DNA of 64,000 nucleotides, from NCBI RefSeq assembly GCF_016907545.1, contig NZ_JAFBCD010000001.1:3534001-3598000 (forward strand). Reading direction: 5' to 3'. Every line of letters starts with the position of its first letter. The stretch's first letter is position 1. The translations under genes were made by a program, and so were the position numbers. The DNA is from Paenarthrobacter ilicis (lineage in GTDB: Bacteria > Actinomycetota > Actinomycetes > Actinomycetales > Micrococcaceae). Below the pieces are notes generated by a model. The model did no database searches and was not told the origin of the DNA. It was given only the letters and a program-made list of their open reading frames with translations. Positions 49,087-56,544 of the stretch are shown piece after piece.

Positions 49087-51015
49087 ATGCCGTCACGAGT
49101 TCCCACCATTGCCTTCATTGGCGGCGGCCCGCGTACGGCCGGCGTCCTGGAACGGATTGCGGCCAGCCGTCCCGAACTGTTCCACGGCCCCCTGCGCATC
49201 CACGTGATTGAACCGCACCAGCCGGGATCGGGGAGGATCTGGCGCTATGACCAGAGCCCGGGCCTGCTGCTGAACTCCACTGCCGCGGACGTCACCATGT
49301 TCACTGATGGTTCCGTGGCCTGCGACGGCCCGGCCGTGGACGGTCCCGGGCTCGCCGCGTGGGCCGCCGGGGTCCTCGACGGCAGCATCCGTGACGTTCC
49401 CGTGCTGGAGCCGCACCTGCTCGCGCAGCTTCACGCCTTGACGCCGGCGTCCTTCCCCAGCCGGCAACTGCAGAGCAAATACCTGGAATGGTTCTTCCGC
49501 CGCGCCGTCTCCGCCCTGGGGAAAAACGTCTCCGTCACCGTCCACCAGGACACGGCAACCACGGTTTCTCCGTCGGACCACCGCGGGCCCGACGCCGGTG
49601 CGCACCGCGTGCGGCTGGCCTCCGGCGCGGAGGTGCTTGCCGACGTCGTGGTCTACGCCTTGGGCCACACCGATTCCGCTCCTGACGACGAGTCCGCCCG
49701 CTTCAGCGAATTCGCTGCCCGGCATGACAGGTTCCATGCGCCGCCGTCGTACACCACCGATGTTGACTACTCCCCCATCAGCGCCGGCCAGGACGTGATC
49801 GTCTCGGGGATGGGGCTGGCGTTCGTGGACCTGCTGGTGCTGTTGTTCGAGGGCCGCGGCGGCCGGTTCGAAGAAGGCACGGACGGCCAGCTCAGCTACG
49901 TGCCGTCCGGCGCCGAGCCACGGGTCTGGGCCGGTTCCCGCCGCGGAGTGCCGTACCACTCCAAAATCTCGTCCACGCTGCAGGGCGAGCCCGTTGCCCG
50001 TCCGCGGTATTTCACGGCCGATGCCATCGATTCCCTCTTGGCCTCCCACGCGGAACTCGATTTCCGCGCGCACCTGTGGCCGCTGATCGCCAAGGACGCC
50101 GGGTACGCCTATTACCGCGAGCTTTTCACCGGCTACCCGTCGCGGGTTGAGGGGACGTGGGCGGACTTCGAGGCGCGGCTGGATGCCCTGGATTGGTACA
50201 GCACAGCGCGGGAAGAGCTGGTAGCCGCGGCCGTTCCGGACCCCACACTGCGGTTGGACCTGGAAAAGCTGGACCACCCCCTGAGCGGATGTGCCTTCTC
50301 TGACCACGCCACAGTGCAGCGCTCCGTGGCCGCCTACATCCAGCGGGACTTGGATCTGCGCACCAGCGAGGACCATTCCGAAACCCTTGCCCTGTTCATG
50401 GCGCTGCTTTTCGTTTACATGGACCTGGGCCGGCTTGTCCCGCAGGAGCGGCTGAATGCGCGCTCCCAGCAAGCCATTCATGGTTGGTGGCACGGCTTCT
50501 TCAGCTTCGTCGACTCGGGCCCGCCGGCCCACCGGCTCCGCGAGATGCTCGCACTGCACCGGGCCGGTTTCCTCAAGTTCCTGGGGCCGGGCATGTGGGT
50601 CAGGGCCGACGAATCAGTTGGCCGGTTCGTTGCCGGGACCTTCCAGTCGCCAGTGGTGGTTGACGCTTCGGCGTACATTGAAGCCCGGTTGCCTTCCGCG
50701 TCCGTGGAACGTTCGGCGAATCCGGCCCTCACAGACCTGCACGACGCCGGTGTGGGCACCGAACAGAGGCTGCTCACCTCCGAAGGCACACACTCCACCG
50801 GAAAACTGCTGGTCTCCGGGAATCACGAGGTTCTCTCCCCTGTTGGAACACCACAGAAGGGTTTGTTCGCAGTGGGTCCCTGGACCTCCGGCTGGGGTGC
50901 CGGGGCCTTCGCCCGTCCCAACACCAACGCCGCACCGTTCCGGGAAAATGACGCCTTGGCACGCCGTATCCTGGCCTCCGTGGCTGCCGCGGTACCTGCA
51001 CCCCAACCCAACTAG
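49087..51015 (+). CDS. FAD/NAD(P)-binding protein
   Basis: A 642-residue flavoprotein from the ATG at 49087 (CAGGAG upstream). A dinucleotide fold opens TIAFIGGGPRTAGVLERIA, then HVIEPHQPGSGRIWR, LLNSTAADVTMFTD, a second ATG-type motif VVYALGHTD and DVIVSGMGLAFVDLLVLLFEG; a helical C-terminal half follows. The N-terminal PF13454-type domain occurs in flavoprotein monooxygenase-like and regulator proteins of unclear role. It is divergent from the ABC/monooxygenase operon and 79 bases before a GNAT gene, so it may supply an oxidation or reduction step of the same pathway. Its terminal Asn codon and TAG lie in the palindromic repeat. Confidence 0.82.
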   Translation: MPSRVPTIAFIGGGPRTAGVLERIAASRPELFHGPLRIHVIEPHQPGSGRIWRYDQSPGLLLNSTAADVTMFTDGSVACDGPAVDGPGLAAWAAGVLDGSIRDVPVLEPHLLAQLHALTPASFPSRQLQSKYLEWFFRRAVSALGKNVSVTVHQDTATTVSPSDHRGPDAGAHRVRLASGAEVLADVVVYALGHTDSAPDDESARFSEFAARHDRFHAPPSYTTDVDYSPISAGQDVIVSGMGLAFVDLLVLLFEGRGGRFEEGTDGQLSYVPSGAEPRVWAGSRRGVPYHSKISSTLQGEPVARPRYFTADAIDSLLASHAELDFRAHLWPLIAKDAGYAYYRELFTGYPSRVEGTWADFEARLDALDWYSTAREELVAAAVPDPTLRLDLEKLDHPLSGCAFSDHATVQRSVAAYIQRDLDLRTSEDHSETLALFMALLFVYMDLGRLVPQERLNARSQQAIHGWWHGFFSFVDSGPPAHRLREMLALHRAGFLKFLGPGMWVRADESVGRFVAGTFQSPVVVDASAYIEARLPSASVERSANPALTDLHDAGVGTEQRLLTSEGTHSTGKLLVSGNHEVLSPVGTPQKGLFAVGPWTSGWGAGAFARPNTNAAPFRENDALARRILASVAAAVPAPQPN

Positions 51016-51072
51016 GTCGCACTTGTGCGCGTTTTGAGCCCTCATAACGCGCACAACTGTCACCTACTTGGG
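51007..51072. repeat. 66-bp palindromic element, copy 2
   Basis: Arms CCCAACTAGGTCGCAC... and its near-complement ending in TACTTGGG flank the core GCGCGTTTTGAG...CATAACGCGC. It is the same unit as at 21004-21067, with differences mainly in the loop and outer arm. The left arm encodes the last residue and stop of the FAD-protein gene. The GNAT gene starts 22 bases later. Confidence 0.8.
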
Positions 51073-51094
51073 CACCACGTACGAAAGGTATGAC

Positions 51095-51613
51095 ATGACA
51101 ACAACGCCAACCCTGCCGCCGTCGGGCCTCACCGTCCTCAGCCTGCCCATGAGCGACCCCCGCGTCCGTCCGCTCCTTGACGAACTCGCCGTGGAATACG
51201 AGGCACGCTACGGCGACCTCTTCAGCAGCGAAGGTGCCTCCGAGGAACTGAACCGGTACCCGGCTGAAGAATTCGAAGCCCCGCACGGCGCGCTGCTCAT
51301 CATCCAGGAAAACGGCGAATCAGTGGCCGGCGGTGCCTTCCGCCGCTACAGCCAGGACACGGCCGAGCTTAAGCGAATCTGGACGCACTCCGCCCACCGC
51401 CGCCGTGGCCTGGCCCGCCTGGTGCTCGCGGAACTTGAAAATGAAGCCCGACGCCGCGGGTACGCAAAGCTCTATCTCACCACCGGTCCCCGCCAGCCGG
51501 AAGCGAAGCACCTGTACCTCGCCACCGGTTACCAAGCGCTGTTCGACCTGGCCGCCGACCCCGAGGAAATCATGCATTTGGCCTTCACCAAGGATCTTGC
51601 ATTGCCCAGCTAA
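51095..51613 (+). CDS. GNAT-family N-acetyltransferase
   Basis: A 172-residue GNAT protein from the ATG at 51095 (GAAAGG upstream); a further in-frame start at 51068 lies inside the palindrome. The acetyl-CoA loop is SAHRRRGLARLVLAELENEARRRGYAKLYLTTG (R-R-G-L-A variant), and PEAKHLYLATGYQAL holds the family tyrosine. Location behind the FAD protein and opposite the ABC/monooxygenase operon invites comparison with YtmI/SnaA of B. subtilis, which acetylates S-alkylcysteine before monooxygenase cleavage. That link is analogy only; an antibiotic or ribosomal acetyltransferase role cannot be excluded. Confidence 0.85.
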   Translation: MTTTPTLPPSGLTVLSLPMSDPRVRPLLDELAVEYEARYGDLFSSEGASEELNRYPAEEFEAPHGALLIIQENGESVAGGAFRRYSQDTAELKRIWTHSAHRRRGLARLVLAELENEARRRGYAKLYLTTGPRQPEAKHLYLATGYQALFDLAADPEEIMHLAFTKDLALPS

Positions 51614-51616
51614 GCT

Positions 51617-53356
51617 ATGCGCATGGCCAACGAACGCATCGCAACAACTGCCGAGAAACTTGCCACCATCCAGCAGGGATACACCCTTGAAGGCGCCACG
51701 ATTGAGCTGGGTGCCGCGATCGTGGACGGCGAAGTCCACAAAGAAGCGCAAGTCCGCCTTCCCCTGGCCATGATGAACCGGCACGGCCTGGTGGCCGGCG
51801 CCACCGGCACCGGCAAGACGGTTACGCTGCACATGATCGCGGAACAGCTTTCGACGGCGGGTGTGCCGGTTTTTCTTGCCGATATCAAGGGCGATCTCTC
51901 AGGACTGGCAACGGCGGCCACCGCCAGCGAAAAGTTGACTGCCCGCACCTCGGCGCTTGGCCAGGATTGGTCCGCGAAGAACTTTCCCGTTGAGTTCCTG
52001 TCGCTCGGTGGTGACGGCAACGGCATCCCGGTCCGGGCCACCATCACCTCGTTCGGGCCCATCCTGCTCTCGCGGATCATGGACCTCAACGACACCCAGG
52101 AGTCCAGCCTCCAACTGATCTTCCACTTTGCGGACCAGAAGAACCTGGAACTCATCGATCTGAAGGATCTGCGGGCTGTCATCCAGTTCCTCACCTCAGA
52201 CGAGGGCAAGCCGGAGCTGGCAAACCTGGGTGGGTTGTCCAAGGCCACTGCCGGAGTGATTCTCCGCGAGCTGGTGGGACTCGAAGCGCAGGGCATGGAA
52301 AAGTTCTTCGGCGAGCCCGAGTTCGACACCGCCGAGCTCCTCCGCAACGCCCCGGACGGCCGCGGTGTGGTCAGCTGCCTGGAACTCCCCACCCTCCAAA
52401 CCAAGCCCCTGCTGTTCTCCACGTTCCTCATGTGGCTCCTGGCCGACCTCTTTGAGGACCTGCCCGAAGCCGGAGACCTGGACAAGCCCAAGCTGGTGTT
52501 CTTCCTGGATGAGGCACACCTGCTCTTCAATGGCGCTTCCAAAGCCTTCCTCGAGGCCATCACTACCACCGTCCGACTCATCCGGTCCAAGGGCGTAGGC
52601 ATCTTCTTTGTCACGCAGACACCCAAGGACGTTCCCGCGGACATCCTGGGGCAGCTGGCCAACCGCGTGCAGCACGCCCTCCGCGCTTTCACCCCCGAGG
52701 ACGCCAAAGCACTCAAAGCCACTGTGTCCACGTTCCCGGTGAGCGACTACGATCTCGAAAAGACGCTGACATCCGCCGGTATTGGCGAGGCCGTCATCAC
52801 CGTCATGAACGAGAAGGGCGCGCCCACACCCGTTGCCCTGACCCGGCTCCGGGCCCCGGAATCCGTGATGGGCCCCAGCACGGACGACCTCGTCAAGAGT
52901 GCAGTTGCCGCGTCCTCCCTCCTGGCCAAATACGGGACGGCCGTGGACAACGTGTCTGCCTATGAAAAGCTCAGCGGTGGTTCTGCTGCAGGTGGGTCCG
53001 TAGCCTCCACCGGCGCTCCTGCCGGTTCCGGGGACCCTGTTTCCGGCTCCGAACCAGCTGGTCCTTCCCAGGCCGACATCGACGCCGAAGCCCGGCGTAT
53101 CGAAGAGGAAATCCTGGGTCGGCCCAGTTCGCGCGCTGCCACCCCCCAGTCCTACCCGGCCCCGCCGGCTCCTGCGCCTGTTCCCCAGCAGGCACCTTCT
53201 TCGCAACAGGACGGAATGTTCGGGGACATCGCGGGCGCACTGGGCGGTGCCTTGGGTGGCGGTCTCAAGAGCATGGTCCGGTCCATGGGCACACAGCTCG
53301 GCAGGGACCTGATGCGTGGCGTCTTCGGTACCTCATCCAAGCGCCGTCGACGCTGA
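51617..53356 (+). CDS. HerA-like ATPase (DUF853, YjgR family)
   Basis: A 579-residue P-loop ATPase starting at ATG 51617 or the ATG two codons later. Walker A is GATGTGKTVTLH near residue 60, Walker B with DExH is KLVFFLDEAHLLF near 300, and sensor-like FFVTQTPKDVPADILGQLANR follows, all of the HerA/FtsK superfamily. The C-terminal 120 residues are low-complexity (GSAAGGSVASTG; PAPPAPAPVPQQAP) before a Gly-rich and basic tail ending SSKRRRR. YjgR proteins are widespread, of unknown function and not linked to NurA here. It starts three bases after the GNAT gene and may be co-transcribed with it. Confidence 0.9.
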   Translation: MRMANERIATTAEKLATIQQGYTLEGATIELGAAIVDGEVHKEAQVRLPLAMMNRHGLVAGATGTGKTVTLHMIAEQLSTAGVPVFLADIKGDLSGLATAATASEKLTARTSALGQDWSAKNFPVEFLSLGGDGNGIPVRATITSFGPILLSRIMDLNDTQESSLQLIFHFADQKNLELIDLKDLRAVIQFLTSDEGKPELANLGGLSKATAGVILRELVGLEAQGMEKFFGEPEFDTAELLRNAPDGRGVVSCLELPTLQTKPLLFSTFLMWLLADLFEDLPEAGDLDKPKLVFFLDEAHLLFNGASKAFLEAITTTVRLIRSKGVGIFFVTQTPKDVPADILGQLANRVQHALRAFTPEDAKALKATVSTFPVSDYDLEKTLTSAGIGEAVITVMNEKGAPTPVALTRLRAPESVMGPSTDDLVKSAVAASSLLAKYGTAVDNVSAYEKLSGGSAAGGSVASTGAPAGSGDPVSGSEPAGPSQADIDAEARRIEEEILGRPSSRAATPQSYPAPPAPAPVPQQAPSSQQDGMFGDIAGALGGALGGGLKSMVRSMGTQLGRDLMRGVFGTSSKRRRR

Positions 53357-53475
53357 CCTGCGGCGCGGAGCGCTCAGGTGAGGTCCGCATTGGGTGCGGT
53401 CCGGGCGCTGGGCGTGGCCCGGCGTCGGGCTTTTCCAAACGGTGGAGATAACGCGCTCCAACGCTCACCTGCGCG

Positions 53476-54507
53476 GTGAACGCTGCCGTGACCGGTAACG
53501 TAAAGGGCGTGCAGTTGAGTCAAGCATTCGTGAAGACCGCAGCCGGGTGGCTGCTCGGTCTGATGCTTGCTGCCGCCGGAGCGATTGTGGCCATCAACCT
53601 GGTGAGTTCATCGGTGGCCAGCCCTCAACAGCCGGTCAAGGAGTATCTGGCGGCCCTGCAAAAAGGAAACGGCGCGGAAGCGCTGGGGCTTTTGCGGGCC
53701 AAGGTGCCCAACGCCAACGCAGCCATGCTGGACGGAACAGCGTTGCAGACTGCCGCGTCCAAGATGTCGGACGTCAAGGTGGGAAACCCCGAAGCACGCG
53801 GCAGCAACCGGACCTCCGTGCCCGTTGACTACACACTGGATGGCAACACTCTCCACACTGAATTCCTCATGGAAAAAACAGGAACGCAGTGGCTGTTCTT
53901 CACCAAGTGGGCGTTCGTACCCACCACCTTGCCCACCATTGACGTCACAGTGGTCAACGGCAACGAAGCCAACCTCAACGGCGTCCCCGTCAACATGCCC
54001 AATGGGCGCAACACGTTCGCCGTGTTTTTTCCTGGAAAGTACGAGGCCAGCCTGAACGGGACCTACTTTGAAGCACCGCCGGCTTCGGCAGTGGTTTCAT
54101 CCCGAGACGGCGGCCAGGCGCCACTGAATCTGATGACCAGGTCCACCAAGGCCATGAACGATGCCGTGGCGGGCAAGGTCCGGGAGTTCCTGGACAACTG
54201 CGCGGTTCAAGCCACTGAACAACAGCGGCTGCAGCCAGACTGCCCGTTCTACCATGTCAGCAATGCCAGGGTGTTGGACGGAACCATCAAGTGGACCATC
54301 ACGGAGTATCCCAAGATCTCCATCGAGCCTTTCGGCGGCAAATGGGTGGTTGCACCCTTGAACGGCAAGGCCACGCTGACGGCCCGCGAAATCGATCTGT
54401 TCACCGGTTTCGGCAAGGACCTCAGCGTTGAGCACGACTTCAGCTTCACCACCCAGTTGGACGTCTCCGGAGACACCATCACAGTGACGCCGCTGCTGAG
54501 TTTCTAG
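53476..54507 (+). CDS. Membrane-anchored hypothetical protein
   Basis: Not recognised. The frame gives up to 343 residues; the GTG at 53476 is the longest start, but the TTG at 53515 has AAAGGG at good spacing and would give 330. A single hydrophobic helix (WLLGLMLAAAGAIVAINLV) near the N-terminus is followed by an extracytoplasmic domain: a helical region with EYLAALQKGNGAEALGLL resembling DUF4878-like lipoprotein folds, then beta-rich segments and two cysteines (FLDNCAVQ, QPDCPFYHV) that could form a disulfide. The coding potential and terminator support a real gene. It could sense or scaffold at the cell surface. Confidence 0.65.
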   Translation: MNAAVTGNVKGVQLSQAFVKTAAGWLLGLMLAAAGAIVAINLVSSSVASPQQPVKEYLAALQKGNGAEALGLLRAKVPNANAAMLDGTALQTAASKMSDVKVGNPEARGSNRTSVPVDYTLDGNTLHTEFLMEKTGTQWLFFTKWAFVPTTLPTIDVTVVNGNEANLNGVPVNMPNGRNTFAVFFPGKYEASLNGTYFEAPPASAVVSSRDGGQAPLNLMTRSTKAMNDAVAGKVREFLDNCAVQATEQQRLQPDCPFYHVSNARVLDGTIKWTITEYPKISIEPFGGKWVVAPLNGKATLTAREIDLFTGFGKDLSVEHDFSFTTQLDVSGDTITVTPLLSF

Positions 54508-54519
54508 GAAAGCAAAGAA

Positions 54520-54556
54520 GGCCCGGCTCCCACCCTTTACAGGTGGAAGCCGGGCC
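54520..54556. terminator. Bidirectional terminator between convergent genes
   Basis: 15-base arms GGCCCGGCTCCCACC and GGTGGAAGCCGGGCC pair with one wobble around a 7-base loop. A-rich sequence lies on the left and CTTT on the right, suiting both strands. Confidence 0.8.
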
Positions 54557-54570
54557 ACTTTCACAATGTG

Positions 54571-56544
54571 TCAGTCCATGCCGCGAAGGTCCAGCACCAG
54601 CTCGGATTCGCCATCAGCCTGCAGGACAACGGGGATGCCCCAGTCCTGCTGGTAGAGGTGGCACGCGGCGTGATCGGGGATCTCGCCGTCCTCGGTCTCC
54701 GGTCCATCACAGGCGGCCGCACGGGCAGTGATGTGGAGGATTCCCTCAGGTACATCTGGCGAGAGTTCCAAAGTGCGAAGCAAACCCACCGAGGTTCCGC
54801 CTCCTGAGAGCAGCAGCTCCGGAGGCGTGGAGGAAATCTTCAGCTGCGTGGGGTCACCCCAGCGGTCGTCCAGCTTTTGGCCCGTGGGAGCCTTGAAGCG
54901 CACAGCGAGCTCCAGGTTGCCCGGCGTTACGGGACTCTTGGGACGCTGGGTCTGCGATGCGCCCTCATCAACCTGCTGTGCTTCTTTGGGGATCGGCACC
55001 AGAACCAGTTGGTGCTTGTTGGACTCCACCACTACAAGCAGCGGATCGCTACCCTCCACCTGGACCACCACTACGTCGCTGGGCTCAGCCAGGCCCCGCG
55101 CCAACGTGGAGACGGTCTTGGTTGCGGGATCGTACCTGCGAACGGCACCGTTGTACGTGTCAGCGACAGCAACGGAGTTGTCAGGCAGGACCGTCACGCC
55201 CAAGGGGTGCTGGAGCCGGGCCTCTGTTGCTTCGCCATCGCGGAAGCCAAAGTCGAACAGACCCTTGCCCACCGCGGTTTCCACGGTGACACCCGAATCG
55301 GTGACCAGCAGACGGCGCAGCGAGGACGTCTCTGAGTCAGCTACCCAGATGTTGTCTTCACCATCGACAGCCAGGCCGGACGACTGGGCGAACCAGGCTT
55401 CCCCGGCCTTACCGTCCAGCAGGCCTTCCAGCCCTGATCCGGCCAGGACGGAAACAACGTTGGTCAGGGGATCGAAAGCGAAGATCTGGTGTGTGCCGGC
55501 CATGGCCACCACAACCTTCTGCAGCTTTTCGCTCCACACCACATCCCACGGCGAGGACAGGGACACCTCGCTGCCCAGGCCCAACGCACCAAGCTCGGAG
55601 GACGCGGCCTCAAAGTCAGCCGGGCCGCCGTCGAGGTGCTCGGACCACGTTCCGGCTCCCGAGTCCGTCACGCGGGCAGGGCCCACGTCCAGCAAACGCT
55701 GCACACCGTTGCCGGCCACGGTCTGGACATAGCCTGAGCTCAGCGTCACGCCCCGGAGGCGGTGGTTGACCGTGTCCGCCACTACGGCGTCGTAGCCAAG
55801 CTTCCAGGCAATCTCCGACGGGAGCAGTGCGACACCCTGGGGTTCGTTGAACTGGGCGATCTCAGCCTGGCCATCCAGGTAACCCTTGGTTCCGGAGCCA
55901 ATGACCCGCTCTACGGTCTCAAGGTCCGGCCGGAGTTCCACCAGCCGGTGGTGACCGGAGTCCACCACCAGGTAGTTGCCGTTGGCGAGCTGTGTGGCTT
56001 TGCCAGGAAAACGAAGAGTGCCCGACGTCGGCTCAGGAGCCACGTAGGGTCCGTTGCCCCGGTGGAGGGTTCCCTTTGCCTCGTGCTCGGCCACGAGCTC
56101 CTCCAGCAGGACTGCCAAGCCGTCAGCGTGGCCCTCGCCGGAAAGGTGGGCCACGATGTAGCCCTCGGGATCCACAACCACCAGGGTGGGCCAGGCGCGG
56201 GCCGTGTAGGCCTTCCACGTTGCCAGTTCGGGATCGTCAAGGACGGGGTGGTGGATCTCGTAGCGCTCAACGGCGGAAGCCAAAGCCACAGGATCAGCCT
56301 CATGCTCAAACTTCGGTGAATGCACACCTACCGTGACCAGGACGTCCGAGTACTTTTCCTCGAGTGGACGCAACTCATCCAGGACGTGCAGGCAGTTGAT
56401 GCAGCAGAACGTCCAGAAGTCCAGGAGCACAATCTTGCCGCGCAGGGACTCAAGATCAAGGGACTTTCCGCCTGTATTGAGCCAGCCGCGGCCCTCAAGT
56501 TCGGAGGCCCTGACCCGGAGTTGGGTGCGTACGGTTTCGCTCAT
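54571..56544 (-). CDS. Thioredoxin-like / NHL-repeat protein
   Basis: A 657-residue protein. Residues about 10-160 are a thioredoxin/TlpA-like fold with the redox motif in DFWTFCCINCLHVLDEL (C-x-x-C variant CINC) and AWPTLVVVDPEGYIV. Residues about 170-500 contain NHL/beta-propeller repeats (e.g. GDN-like NYLVVDSGHHRLVEL, IWVADSETSSLRRL, VAVADTYNGAVRRYDP). The C-terminal 150 residues are beta-rich. No signal peptide, so probably cytoplasmic, unlike periplasmic TlpA proteins. Its ATG overlaps the stop of the CopD-CtaG gene (TGATG), so both should be made together, hinting at a thiol or copper link with cytochrome oxidase assembly; that is inferred. Confidence 0.88.
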   Translation of the reverse strand: MSETVRTQLRVRASELEGRGWLNTGGKSLDLESLRGKIVLLDFWTFCCINCLHVLDELRPLEEKYSDVLVTVGVHSPKFEHEADPVALASAVERYEIHHPVLDDPELATWKAYTARAWPTLVVVDPEGYIVAHLSGEGHADGLAVLLEELVAEHEAKGTLHRGNGPYVAPEPTSGTLRFPGKATQLANGNYLVVDSGHHRLVELRPDLETVERVIGSGTKGYLDGQAEIAQFNEPQGVALLPSEIAWKLGYDAVVADTVNHRLRGVTLSSGYVQTVAGNGVQRLLDVGPARVTDSGAGTWSEHLDGGPADFEAASSELGALGLGSEVSLSSPWDVVWSEKLQKVVVAMAGTHQIFAFDPLTNVVSVLAGSGLEGLLDGKAGEAWFAQSSGLAVDGEDNIWVADSETSSLRRLLVTDSGVTVETAVGKGLFDFGFRDGEATEARLQHPLGVTVLPDNSVAVADTYNGAVRRYDPATKTVSTLARGLAEPSDVVVVQVEGSDPLLVVVESNKHQLVLVPIPKEAQQVDEGASQTQRPKSPVTPGNLELAVRFKAPTGQKLDDRWGDPTQLKISSTPPELLLSGGGTSVGLLRTLELSPDVPEGILHITARAAACDGPETEDGEIPDHAACHLYQQDWGIPVVLQADGESELVLDLRGMD

